NCBI GenBank assembly: GCA_002843035.1
Contig: PHEV01000009.1
Span: 1 to 39,740, forward strand
Reading direction: 5' to 3'
Origin: Actinobacteria bacterium HGW-Actinobacteria-5
GTDB lineage: Bacteria; Actinomycetota; Actinomycetes; Propionibacteriales; Propionibacteriaceae
Length of the DNA stretch: 39,740 bases
The translations under genes were made by a program, and so were the position numbers. This document shows, one piece after another, positions 28,958 to 37,196 of the stretch; positions within the stretch are counted from its first letter, which is position 1; the number at the start of each line of letters is the position of its first letter. The notes under the pieces were generated by a model, which made no database searches, was not told the DNA's origin, and worked only from the letters and a program-made list of their open reading frames with translations.

Positions 28958-29944
28958 ATGGACGTCGTGGACTGGCTGCTCGACGGCGAGCCTGCCGTCG
29001 AGCTGGCGACCCGCGTCCGGCTGCTCGGCGAGGACGCGGCATCACCGCTCTGCGTGGACCTCCGCCGGCGGCTGATGGTCGAGGGCACGGTGCCGGCCAT
29101 CCTCGCCGCGCAGGGACCTGACGGGCACTGGGGAGAGCGGGACCGGTTCTACACGGCCAAGTACACCGGCACCGTGTGGTCCCTGCTGATCCTCGCCGAG
29201 TTCGGCGCGGACGGATCCGATCCACGGATCCGCGCCGCCATCGAGGCCATCCTGGCCGACAGCCGGCACCCCGCGTCCGGCGCCTTCGGCATGAGCAGGT
29301 CGCGGCGTGACGGCGGGGGTACGGGCGCTTCTGTGATCCCGTGCCTCACCGGCAACATGGCCTTCGCCCTTCTGCGGCTCGGCCAGGCAGAAGACCCGCG
29401 GGTGCGCGCGACGATCGACTGGATCACCACCTACCTGCGCTTCGACGACGGGGACGGCCCGGCACCCACCGGCTGGCCCTACGACACCTACGAGATGTGC
29501 TGGGGACGCCACACCTGCTCGATGGGCATCGTGAAGGCGCTGAAGGCGTTGGCGGAACTCCCGGAACCGCGACGCACGCCAGCGGTCCGCGACACGATCG
29601 CCTCCGCCGCCGAGTGGCTGCTCGTCCACCACGTGCACAAGCGCAGCCACGACCTGGCGAAGGTTTCGAAGCCGGGCTGGACGAAGTTCGGGTTCCCCCG
29701 GATGTACCAGACCGACGCGCTGGAGATCCTGCTCCTGCTCACCCGGCTGGGGTACGCCGACGAACGCATGGACGAGGCGCTCGACCTCGTGGCGGCCAAG
29801 CGCGACGATTCCGGACGCTGGCTGCTGGAGGACACCTTCAACGACCGGTTCGTCACGGCCGTCGAGACGCGACGCGAACCCAGCCGCTGGGTGACCCTGC
29901 ACGCACTCGAGGTGCTGGCAGCCCGGTCCGCGCGGGCGTGCTGA
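28958..29944 (+). CDS. Alpha/alpha-toroid (prenyltransferase/squalene cyclase-like) repeat protein
   Basis: The 328-residue cytoplasmic protein is built of helical pairs in the style of terpenoid cyclase/prenyltransferase toroids: ILAAQGPDGHWGERDRFYTAKY, TVWSLLILAEFGADGSDPRI, GNMAFALLRLGQAEDPRV, TDALEILLLLTRLGYADERM and DSGRWLLEDTF. The QW-like G-x-W segments fit, but the DxDD acid motif of squalene-hopene cyclases and the zinc ligands of prenyltransferases are not evident. A striking YEMCWGRHTCSMG segment holds two cysteines and a histidine. Members of this group are often mislabelled in databases; I know of no proven function. Confidence 0.75.
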   Translation: MDVVDWLLDGEPAVELATRVRLLGEDAASPLCVDLRRRLMVEGTVPAILAAQGPDGHWGERDRFYTAKYTGTVWSLLILAEFGADGSDPRIRAAIEAILADSRHPASGAFGMSRSRRDGGGTGASVIPCLTGNMAFALLRLGQAEDPRVRATIDWITTYLRFDDGDGPAPTGWPYDTYEMCWGRHTCSMGIVKALKALAELPEPRRTPAVRDTIASAAEWLLVHHVHKRSHDLAKVSKPGWTKFGFPRMYQTDALEILLLLTRLGYADERMDEALDLVAAKRDDSGRWLLEDTFNDRFVTAVETRREPSRWVTLHALEVLAARSARAC

Positions 29945-29956
29945 GCCGGACTCGGA

Positions 29957-30181
29957 TCAGACGGTGCCGAAGCCGACCGGACGGGTCTTCTCCTGACCGA
30001 GGTCGATGTAGGCGATCTTGTCGGCGGGCACGAGCACCCGGCGTCCCTTCTCGTCGGTGATGGCGAGCATGGTGCCGTCGGCGAGGGCCTTGCGCAGGTC
30101 GGTCTCGACCTCGGCGCCGGTGGCCTCGGTCTCGACCGTGAGCTCACGGGCCACGTGCTGAATGCCGATCTTGATCTCCAC
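29957..30181 (-). CDS. DUF3107 family protein
   Basis: The 74-residue protein matches DUF3107, a small family conserved through Actinobacteria and sometimes called an ATP-binding protein without clear support. It reads MEIKIGIQHVARELTVET, then a helix EVETDLRKALADGT, and strands MLAITDEKGRRVLVPADKIA and YIDLGQEK, a compact beta-rich fold. The GTG start is preceded by GAGGAGG with a five-base spacer, one of the best ribosome sites in the window. It is converging with the toroid gene, with 12 bases between. Its function is unknown. Confidence 0.92.
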   Translation of the reverse strand: MEIKIGIQHVARELTVETEATGAEVETDLRKALADGTMLAITDEKGRRVLVPADKIAYIDLGQEKTRPVGFGTV

Positions 30182-30208
30182 CGGTTCCTCCTCGTTGTCG
30201 CGCTCGCC

Positions 30209-30214
30209 AAGCTA
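30209..30214 (-). promoter_or_regulatory. Predicted -10 element of the DUF3107 gene
   Basis: TAGCTT on the minus strand lies 27 bases ahead of the GTG at 30181, leaving a leader of about 21 bases that carries the GAGGAGG ribosome site. Confidence 0.4.
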
Positions 30215-30271
30215 CCAGCGGGAGTGGTGAGAGCGGACCCTCGTACGCCGAGAGCGCAACGGGCGGACCCG

Positions 30272-30362
30272 GTGTGGACGAAAAGGAGAACCGTCCCCTA
30301 ATCGGCCAACGGGCGCGGGGGCGTGTGGACGAAAAGGGGACGGTTCTCCCTTTCGTCCAACG
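30272..30362. repeat. Inverted and direct repeat pair with GGGGACGGTTC core
   Basis: GTGTGGACGAAAAGG begins two units at 30272 and 30323. The first continues with GGAGAACCGTCCCC (30285-30298), the exact reverse complement of GGGGACGGTTCTCC (30336-30349) in the second. Within the second unit GGACGAAA (30327-30334) also pairs with TTTCGTCC (30351-30358). The element fills the gap between the end of the FHA gene and the start of DUF3107 and may end transcription of the long signalling operon. Confidence 0.88.
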
Positions 30363-30368
30363 GGAAGA

Positions 30369-31247
30369 TCAGCCGGCGAGCGCTTCCTTCTCGTCGTCGG
30401 TGGCGCGGCGGATGACGATCCTGGTCCAGGCACCCACGTAGATGCGCTGGCCTGGAGTGAGCTCGACGCGTCCCTGGGGGATCGGCATCGCCGGCAACGG
30501 ACCGGCGGCACCCCCGACGAACGTGCCGTTGGCCGAATCGAGATCCTCGATCCACCAGCGGGTGCCATCCGTGGTGAGCATGGCGTGGCGGCGGCTGCAC
30601 CCGGTGTCGAGCTCGCAGTCGACGTCGGGGAAGATGCCGCGGCTGTGTGAGACCCGGCCGATCAGGTTGCTCTCCTTCACCAGCGGCACGATGTCGGGCA
30701 GGCCGGGGGAAGGAAGCGGGTCGGTGGAGCCCTGGGCGGAGTACCAGTCCGGGTCGATCCACAACTCGGCGACCCATTCCACCGCGGGACGAGCCGGTGC
30801 GAGCGCGGCCTGTGCCGGTGCTTCCGCCTCGTGCGGCGCCGGCGACTCCGCCTCGAAGACGGCCTCGGGGTCGCCTTCGGTGACCACGTCGTGGGTCACG
30901 GCTGCGTCGTGGGGCCCCGGTGCCGCGACCGCCATCTCCGGGACCGCGGGGTCGGGAGCAGGCAGGGGCACCGCACCCGTTCCGGGGACGGGGTCCGGCG
31001 TGGGCAGACCGGGCCAGGACACCGCGGGAGCTGCCGGCATCGCGCCGGTGGTGAAGTCGAAGCCGCACGCCTCGCAGAACAGCGCGTCCGCAACGTTCGC
31101 GGTCTGGCAGTGCGGGCACACCACCGGGGTGGGCGCGGCCTGCGGCGCGACGGGCGCAGGGGACGCCTGCGCCGCGGACACCGGCAGTCCGCAGGTGTCG
31201 CAGAAGTCGGTCTGGCTCGTCTCGTGCCCGGCCGGACAGATCGGCAT
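30369..31247 (-). CDS. FHA-domain protein with two N-terminal zinc ribbons
   Basis: The 292-residue protein starts with two zinc ribbons (C4, H8, C16, C19 and C44, C47, C58, C61). A long Pro/Ala-rich linker follows, then an FHA domain from about residue 190: G197-R198, S218-RRH221 and N240-G241 are the phosphothreonine-binding signature residues. It should read phosphothreonine on a partner. In mycobacteria the FHA protein GarA is phosphorylated by PknG on an ETTS motif ahead of its FHA domain; that motif is not seen here, so it is at best a functional analogue. Its start lies two bases beyond the VWA stop, which places it as the last gene of the minus-strand operon. Confidence 0.92.
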   Translation of the reverse strand: MPICPAGHETSQTDFCDTCGLPVSAAQASPAPVAPQAAPTPVVCPHCQTANVADALFCEACGFDFTTGAMPAAPAVSWPGLPTPDPVPGTGAVPLPAPDPAVPEMAVAAPGPHDAAVTHDVVTEGDPEAVFEAESPAPHEAEAPAQAALAPARPAVEWVAELWIDPDWYSAQGSTDPLPSPGLPDIVPLVKESNLIGRVSHSRGIFPDVDCELDTGCSRRHAMLTTDGTRWWIEDLDSANGTFVGGAAGPLPAMPIPQGRVELTPGQRIYVGAWTRIVIRRATDDEKEALAG

Positions 31248-31248
31248 G

Positions 31249-32529
31249 TCAGCCCCTGATCCTCGTGGTCTTGGTCGAAGCCGTGTCCAGCGCCATCTCG
31301 TCTGCCTTCTCCACGGCCTTCTTCAGCCTCACGGTACCCGTCCGGGCGTCCGCGATGTCGACGACCTTCCGCAGTTTCGAGGTGGCCTCTGTATTGCCGC
31401 TCTCCGTGGCCAGCTGGACGGCGCGGCCCAGCTTGGTGGTCGCGGTCGCCTCGTCGCCGACCGCCTTCGCCGCGAGCCCCTCCTGGATCACCTGGGCGAG
31501 CTCGGCCTGCCCGGTGTAGTGCGCCACCTCGGGATTGATCTGGGCGGTGAGGTTCGTATCCGCCGACCACTTGGCCTTGACCAGGCCCTGGGTGAGCAGG
31601 TCGGGCCCGACCGCCAGCTGGACGCGCGCGGCCAGCTGCTCCTGGCCGACCGACTTTGCGGCGAGCCGTACCGCGACGTGGTAGTCGCGCTCCTCGTCGG
31701 CCCACGCGCCGGTCGGGTAGCTCATCGTGAGCTGGTTCACCGGCGTGCCGCGGTGGGTGAGGTCTTCGACCGTGGGGGAGACCTGGCGGATGAACAGCAC
31801 CTGCGCGCCCTGCGGGATCCATACCCGCAGGTCGGCGTTGGCCACGCCGCGAGCCATCGACTGGCGCATCAGCTCGGCGAAGACCGCACTCATCTGGCCG
31901 GGATCACCGATGATGTCGACCGTGCCCAGCATCGCCTGGGCGATCTTGCGGATCTCGGCCACCTTCCAGTCCACGCCGACCCCGCGGGCGTCCACCTGGA
32001 AATCGCCCGCGCAGTTGGCGATCGCCTGGTCGAGCTGCGTGGCGGTCTCGTTGTGGTTCTCGCCGTCGGTGAGCAGGATGACGTGCTTCTGGGCGATGTT
32101 CCCGATCGAGGCGAACAGCGCCTTGCACAGGTTCAGCCAGGTGCCCATCGCGGTGCCGCCCTCGGCGCGGAAGAAGCTGATCGCGCGCCGGGCCTCGGCC
32201 CGCGTCCTGGCGTCCATCCGGACCATGCCCGCCCCGGTCTGCACCATCGGGTAGGCGAGGTAGGCCTTGTGGTTGCCGGCGACCACGGCGAAGTAGGTGC
32301 CGTCGAGGATGTTGTCCAGCGCGATCATGGCCGCCTGCTTGGCCGCGTTCATGTTGGCGACGCCCATCGAGCCGGACGTGTCGACCACCACGATCTCACC
32401 GGCGTCGCCGCTCCCGGTTCGCCCGGCCGATCCGGCGCCGGTGCAGCGGATCGTCACGATCGCGCTGACGTCGGTGCCGCCGTCGGGCAGGAACTCGTTC
32501 TGGTAGACGGCGGAAGTGAACTCAGCCAT
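31249..32529 (-). CDS. VWA-domain protein (TerY-like), probable phospho-signalling partner
   Basis: The 426-residue protein has a von Willebrand A domain with a complete metal-ion-dependent adhesion site: VVVDTSGSMG (D50, S52, S54), a threonine in EGGTAMGTW and the aspartate in ILLTDGENHNE. No signal peptide or membrane span is present, so it should act in the cytoplasm as a ligand-binding or scaffold protein. The C-terminal third is helical and rich in Ala and Lys (KAVGDEATATTKLGRAVQL), resembling a repeat domain. Cytoplasmic VWA proteins coupled to a kinase and a PP2C phosphatase are known from TerY-type triads. The ATG overlaps the PP2C stop by eight bases; an upstream in-frame extension is unlikely. 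Confidence 0.92.
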   Translation of the reverse strand: MAEFTSAVYQNEFLPDGGTDVSAIVTIRCTGAGSAGRTGSGDAGEIVVVDTSGSMGVANMNAAKQAAMIALDNILDGTYFAVVAGNHKAYLAYPMVQTGAGMVRMDARTRAEARRAISFFRAEGGTAMGTWLNLCKALFASIGNIAQKHVILLTDGENHNETATQLDQAIANCAGDFQVDARGVGVDWKVAEIRKIAQAMLGTVDIIGDPGQMSAVFAELMRQSMARGVANADLRVWIPQGAQVLFIRQVSPTVEDLTHRGTPVNQLTMSYPTGAWADEERDYHVAVRLAAKSVGQEQLAARVQLAVGPDLLTQGLVKAKWSADTNLTAQINPEVAHYTGQAELAQVIQEGLAAKAVGDEATATTKLGRAVQLATESGNTEATSKLRKVVDIADARTGTVRLKKAVEKADEMALDTASTKTTRIRG

Positions 32530-33766
32530 GCTGCGGCTGCTCCTTGTCTTCTTCGGTGGGGGCCGCACCCAGAGTACCGGGCGAACCGGGCGCCGCCGGG
32601 GCCGGGACCCGCGCGAGCGCCACAGTCACGTTGTCGTGCCCTCCCTGGCCGTTCGCCCAGGTGGTGAGGTGCTGCGCGACCGCGAGCGGGTCGGTGCCGG
32701 TGGGCAGCTGGGCGGCGAGCTCGTCCGGTGTCGAGGCGTAGTTCCACAGGCCGTCCGTGCAGACCACGAGCCAGCCGGGCTCGGTGACCTGCAGGACGCC
32801 TGTTCGCGGGACCGTGTCGACCGAGTCGCGGCCCAGCCATTTGGTGATCGCGTGGGCGCGGGGGAGCGCCTCGGCCTCCTCCCGGGGCATGCCCTCGGCG
32901 ATGAACGCCTGGGCCATCGAGTCGTCGAGGCTGAGCAACTGGTGCGCGGTCTCGCCGAGGAAGTACACGCGCGAGTCGCCGAGGTTCGCGAAGTGGACTC
33001 GATCACCCACGACCACGGCGGCGGCGAACGTGGCGGAGGCGGCATTCGTGCTGTCCGCAGCGGTGGTCGCGATCACGGCGCGGTTGGCCTCGGCGACGGC
33101 CTCGACCAGGGCCTGGGCCATCGCGGCGTCCTCGCCCTGCTCGCCGGCCACCACCGACGAGCTGCGGGCCGTGAGCACGTCGCAGGCGCGCCCTGCGGCG
33201 GCCATCGCGGCCACGTCGGAGTCGATACTGGTGGAGACGCCGTCGCAGACCACGAGCACGGCACGGGTGCCCTCGGCCCACAGGGCCATCGCGTCCTCGT
33301 TGCGGTGGTGCTGGATGCCGCGGTCGCAAACACCGCCCACCCAGGGGCCAGGAGCCACGGCGAAGTGGTCGCGCAGGCTGGGCGCCTTCGCCCCGCACGT
33401 CTGGCAGTAGCCGTCGGCGCCCACCGTGCCGCCGCAGGCCGGGCAGGCGATCACCTGGCTGGCCCGGGAACCGAGCCGTCTGGTCTGGGCGGACACGTCC
33501 CCGGAAGGAGTGGCAGGTGCGGCGGGGGCTGCAGTGGGTAGCAGCGGACCGCCGCAGGCCTCGCAGTACCAGGCGGCCGGGTCGACCGGCTGCCCGCAGC
33601 TGGGACAGCTCGACCCGGTGGGAACCGCGCCCGGCATGCCCGGGGTCGCCGGCTGCGCCGGTTCGGCCACCAGCCCGCGATCCGGCTCCCCGGGCGCCGG
33701 TGCGGCGGCGGGGTTCGGCTCGCGGGGCTGGCCCTGGTCCATGACAGGCCACTCGGGTTGGGTCAC
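32522..33766 (-). CDS. PP2C-type serine/threonine phosphatase with two zinc ribbons
   Basis: The 414-residue protein carries a proline-rich start, two zinc ribbons (C54, C57, C68, C71 and C108, C111, C121, C124) and a PP2C domain from about residue 130. Metal-site motifs are VCDRGIQHHRNEDAM, VLVVCDGVSTS, ANLGDSRVYF, VVCTDGLWNY and GGHDNVTVAL. The usual DGxGG is DGVST here, but the metal aspartates are kept, so an active phosphatase is expected. It likely reverses the work of the adjacent kinase. The GTG at 33766 makes a GTGA overlap with the kinase stop and follows GGAG at six bases; a GTG four codons earlier is the alternative. Confidence 0.93.
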   Translation of the reverse strand: MTQPEWPVMDQGQPREPNPAAAPAPGEPDRGLVAEPAQPATPGMPGAVPTGSSCPSCGQPVDPAAWYCEACGGPLLPTAAPAAPATPSGDVSAQTRRLGSRASQVIACPACGGTVGADGYCQTCGAKAPSLRDHFAVAPGPWVGGVCDRGIQHHRNEDAMALWAEGTRAVLVVCDGVSTSIDSDVAAMAAAGRACDVLTARSSSVVAGEQGEDAAMAQALVEAVAEANRAVIATTAADSTNAASATFAAAVVVGDRVHFANLGDSRVYFLGETAHQLLSLDDSMAQAFIAEGMPREEAEALPRAHAITKWLGRDSVDTVPRTGVLQVTEPGWLVVCTDGLWNYASTPDELAAQLPTGTDPLAVAQHLTTWANGQGGHDNVTVALARVPAPAAPGSPGTLGAAPTEEDKEQPQHG

Positions 33767-36072
33767 AGCAGGCTCCACGGACGCAGGGAGTTGGCCACGT
33801 CGACGTACCCGGCGCGGACCTCAGGGATCTCGGCGAGCCTGCCCAGCTCGCGGTAGCTGGCCACCAGCTGGTCACGGATCATGCCCGGGGTGTGGGTCTG
33901 GCCGCCGAGCTTGAGCGAGTTGGTTCCGGCCAGGGCGAGGGCGCGCCGGTAGAGCAGCGCACGGTACTCGGCGTCGGTCTTCGGGTCGAGCTTCGCCTGC
34001 GCGAGCGCCCGGAAGGCCTCGTCCAGCCCGGCGGCGTCCCTGGCCAGCGAGACCAGGTGCTGGGCCTTGAGCCGCTGCGACTCCGGGTAGCCGCGGGACG
34101 TGCTCGGCACCAGTTCGAGCGCGGCGAGCGAGCCGGGCAGGTCGTTGCGGGCAGCCCGCACCCGCGCGAGGCCGAAGGCCGCCGGCGTCACGTACGCCGC
34201 GTCCGTGCTCGCACAGGTTCGGTAGAGCGTCTCCGCGATGTCGAGTTCACCGCCGAGCTCACAGGCCACGGCGAGGGCCAGTTTCGGGGCGAGCTCGCCC
34301 GGCACCTGCCCGTACACGGCGTTGAACGAACTCTGCGCGGTGCGGTAGTCGCGAGCCTGGAGGGCGCCCAGCCCGGCCAGCCAGACCGCGCGCCACTCCC
34401 ACGGGTCGTTGCTGAGCAGTCGCCGGACGCACTCGTCCACCAGCTGGGCGTTGTTGGCCTCGAGCGCGGCCTGTCCGCGGGCGAGCAACACTCCGGGGGA
34501 GAGGGACGGCGGCGCCGACAGGGCGGCGAGTCGCTGGACCGGATCCTCCGCGCTGATCCGGGACAGCCAGGCCGCCTGCGGGTCGGACGGGTCGGGGCGC
34601 AACTGCGGCAGCTGCCGCTGCCCGTGCTGCTCGCTGGCCACCGTGGGGCCTTCGAACAGCATCGACGTGGACGTGGTGGTGCCGACCCCGGGGGTGGCGT
34701 CCGCCACGACCTCGCGCAGCACACCGAGCATCTGCAGCCGAAGCTCTTCGGCGGAGGTGAAGCGGTCGTTCGGGTCGATGGCGCAGCTCTTGAGCAGCAA
34801 CCGGTACAGCGAGTCGTGCGCCGCGAACGCGGGCAGTTCTTCCGCGGGCGGGATCTTGAACTCGTAGGTGCTCTGGTAGCCGGGGACGTCCGAGGTGAGC
34901 ACCAGCAGCGTCCGGCCCACCGTGAAGATGTCCGAGGCGATGGACGGCCCGAGCGTGGCCACCTCGGGAGCCTGGTAGCCGACCGTGCCGTAGATCGCCG
35001 AGTCCTCGTCACCGATGTGACGCACGCCGCCGAGGTCGATCAGCTTGAGCGAGTCACCCACCTGGATCACGTTGTCGGGCTTGAAGTCGCAGTACAGCAG
35101 GCCCAGTTCGTGCAGGTACCCGAAGGCGGGCAGGATCTCGATCAGGAACGCCAGCGCCTGGTCGACCGGCAGCGGGTTGCTGACGCCGTTGTTGGTGGTC
35201 ATCCGCTGCTTGAGCAACTGCTTGAGCGAGCGGCCGCCGACGTACTCCATCACGATGTAGCCGGCGTCGTCGTGGGTGACGAAGTTGTAGATCTCCACGA
35301 TCAGCGGGTGCTCCACCCTGGCCAGGAACCGCTGCTCGCCGATCGTCGCGGCCACCGCGTCGGCGTCCCCGGCATTGAGCAGGCCCTTCAGCACCACCCA
35401 GCGTCCGGACACGTTGCGGTCCTGCGCCAGGTAGATCCAGCCCATCCCGCCGTGGGCGAGTGCGCCGACGACCTCGTACTGGTTGGCGACCACGTCGCCG
35501 GGGTGCAGCTTCACCGTGAACGAGTAAGGCGCGCCGCAGGACGGGCAGAAGCCCTCCGAGCGCGACTCGACCTGGTCGCCGCCCTGGCCGACCTTGGTCC
35601 CGCACCGCGGGCAGACCCGCGCGTCGAGGGGCACCTCCGGGTTGGCGAGTACCGCCTTGGTCGGGTCGATCGCCGGAGCCGGCGGTACCCGGGTGAGCCC
35701 AGCCCCGATCCGGCCACTGGTCAGGCGGTCGGCGCTGGTGTGCCGGGTCGGCCGCCCGCCGAACGAGGTGGCCCTGGCCGAGCCGAGCGCCGTCGAACCG
35801 AGGTGGATCGACGTCCGGGTTGCGGTGGAGCCGGGAGAGGCCGGGGTGGCCGCGGCCGGCGCGGGCGGGACGTCGGGCGAGCCGCACACGTCGCAGTAAC
35901 CGTCGATGATGTGGCCCGGGCACCCGGGCTGGCGGCAGGCGCCGGTGGATCGGGTGGACGGACGCGCGCCCGGCGCGCCGTGACCGGCCGGCATCGACAC
36001 CCCCGGCATGCCGCAGACGTCGCAGTAGCCGTCGACGATCGTTCCGGTGCAGCCGGGCTGGAGGCACTTCAT
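33763..36072 (-). CDS. pknG: PknG-type serine/threonine protein kinase with zinc ribbons and TPR domain
   Basis: The 769-residue protein has the PknG layout. Rubredoxin-like cysteines C154, C157, C176 and C179 precede the kinase, which holds GALAHGGMGWIYLA, the lysine K229 in VVLKGL, YCDFKPDN and LIDLGGV in place of DFG. A C-terminal TPR-like region from about 520 contains LAGLGALQARDYRTAQSSFN. PknG is a soluble kinase that senses amino acids and redox state and steers glutamate metabolism in mycobacteria. Unlike that enzyme it has two extra ribbons (C3, C8, C17, C20 and C46, C51, C60, C63) that are near copies of each other. The ATG overlaps the preceding stop by four bases (ATGA). Confidence 0.95.
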   Translation of the reverse strand: MKCLQPGCTGTIVDGYCDVCGMPGVSMPAGHGAPGARPSTRSTGACRQPGCPGHIIDGYCDVCGSPDVPPAPAAATPASPGSTATRTSIHLGSTALGSARATSFGGRPTRHTSADRLTSGRIGAGLTRVPPAPAIDPTKAVLANPEVPLDARVCPRCGTKVGQGGDQVESRSEGFCPSCGAPYSFTVKLHPGDVVANQYEVVGALAHGGMGWIYLAQDRNVSGRWVVLKGLLNAGDADAVAATIGEQRFLARVEHPLIVEIYNFVTHDDAGYIVMEYVGGRSLKQLLKQRMTTNNGVSNPLPVDQALAFLIEILPAFGYLHELGLLYCDFKPDNVIQVGDSLKLIDLGGVRHIGDEDSAIYGTVGYQAPEVATLGPSIASDIFTVGRTLLVLTSDVPGYQSTYEFKIPPAEELPAFAAHDSLYRLLLKSCAIDPNDRFTSAEELRLQMLGVLREVVADATPGVGTTTSTSMLFEGPTVASEQHGQRQLPQLRPDPSDPQAAWLSRISAEDPVQRLAALSAPPSLSPGVLLARGQAALEANNAQLVDECVRRLLSNDPWEWRAVWLAGLGALQARDYRTAQSSFNAVYGQVPGELAPKLALAVACELGGELDIAETLYRTCASTDAAYVTPAAFGLARVRAARNDLPGSLAALELVPSTSRGYPESQRLKAQHLVSLARDAAGLDEAFRALAQAKLDPKTDAEYRALLYRRALALAGTNSLKLGGQTHTPGMIRDQLVASYRELGRLAEIPEVRAGYVDVANSLRPWSLL

Positions 36073-37196
36073 CGGGTCCTCCGGGAGAGGTAGTCCAGCT
36101 GCGCGGAGAACGCGGCGAGCAACTGCTGCGTGACCGGCAGGACGACCGGCGTGGCGGCCAGCGCGCTCTGGATCGCCGGGACCAGCGCGACCAGTTGGGG
36201 ATCCGTGGCGTGGCCGAGCGCCGCAGCCTTGGCCTGCAGGGCCGGCAGCAGCGCGGCGGTCGCGTCCCGGTCGGCCAACGTCTTGGCCAGCGCGGTGTGG
36301 ATCTCGGTGAGTTGGGTGTCCACCCGGGTCAGGGCGTCCACGTACCCGCCCAGCGCGGCCCGCGTGTTGGGCACCGGTCCCAGCCCGGCGACGCTCGGCA
36401 CCACGGCGGCGGGGGCCGGCCAGACGGCCGCGGCGACCTGAGCCGAGAGAGCGCGTACCGCCTGCTCGCGGGCGGAAGCCTCGGCGAGCTGGTCACGCGC
36501 CCTGGTGAGCAGATCACGGGCCTCGCGGCGCTGGGACGCCCCGACGATCAGGTCGCGTTCCAGCCGCGCCGCGTCGATCTCGAGGCTGCCGAGCAGGCCC
36601 CCGATGTCGCCGCCGCGTTGCCGCTTGTCGGAGAGGTCCTGGAGGCGTGCGGCGAGGGCGGCGAGCTTCGCCTGGGAGCCGGGGGCGAGCACCGGCGGCT
36701 CGAGCTTCACCTGGTCGCGGATCCGCTCCAGTTGTGCGCGCAGGTCGCGCAGCCGGATCTGCTGCTGCTCGGCGTTCGGGTCGGTGTTGAGCCGGGTGCG
36801 CAACTGCGCGACCAGTGCGTCGCACAGGCGCCCGGCCTCGGGCAGGGAGACCGCCATCGACTGCAGCTGGGCGACCTCGCTGCCCGCGGTGTCGAGGCGT
36901 CCCCAGATCAGGGCGGAGAGCCGCTCCAGTTCCTGCTGTCCCACCCGGCCCGAATCCCAGGTGGCCAGGAGCAGGTTCTGCCGGGTCTTCGCCGCCTGCC
37001 ACAGGGCGAGAGCCAGGCCCATGTCGCCGGTGAGCTCCGCCTGCCGGCCCGAGCCGACGATCTGCTCGTCGAGCGCGTCCAGCTCGGCCCTACGCTCACC
37101 GAGCCAGGCGTCCAGCTTGCCGAGGTAGTTGAGCAGGTCGGCCGCGCGGGCTGCGACGCCGAGGCTGCCGGGGGCGGCGGGGGAGACGGTACTCAT
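36069..37196 (-). CDS. Coiled-coil protein of unknown function in the kinase operon
   Basis: The 375-residue protein is nearly all helix: LLNYLGKLDAWLGERRAEL, LDALDEQIVGSGRQAEL, EQQQIRLRDLRAQLERIRD, AARLQDLSDKRQRG and LLTRARDQLAEASAREQ. A proline-valine segment (about 270-290, WPAPAAVVPSVAGLGPVP) separates it from a C-terminal helical bundle. There is no signal peptide, membrane span or catalytic motif. It overlaps the GlnX-like gene by four bases upstream and the kinase by four bases downstream (ATGA both times), so it is made together with them. A link between membrane sensor and kinase is the natural guess, but the family is not known to me. Confidence 0.8.
   Translation of the reverse strand: MSTVSPAAPGSLGVAARAADLLNYLGKLDAWLGERRAELDALDEQIVGSGRQAELTGDMGLALALWQAAKTRQNLLLATWDSGRVGQQELERLSALIWGRLDTAGSEVAQLQSMAVSLPEAGRLCDALVAQLRTRLNTDPNAEQQQIRLRDLRAQLERIRDQVKLEPPVLAPGSQAKLAALAARLQDLSDKRQRGGDIGGLLGSLEIDAARLERDLIVGASQRREARDLLTRARDQLAEASAREQAVRALSAQVAAAVWPAPAAVVPSVAGLGPVPNTRAALGGYVDALTRVDTQLTEIHTALAKTLADRDATAALLPALQAKAAALGHATDPQLVALVPAIQSALAATPVVLPVTQQLLAAFSAQLDYLSRRTR

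Noticed and set aside
32522-33766. The PP2C protein as an inactive pseudophosphatase because DGxGG is DGVST
   Set aside because: The metal-ligand aspartates in NEDAM, VCDGV, CTDGLW and GGHDN are all kept.
30442-36093. Plus-strand frames of 741 and 733 codons opposite the FHA, VWA, PP2C and kinase genes
   Set aside because: The minus-strand genes have full motif sets and coupled starts; the plus-strand frames show no domain and shadow-like composition.
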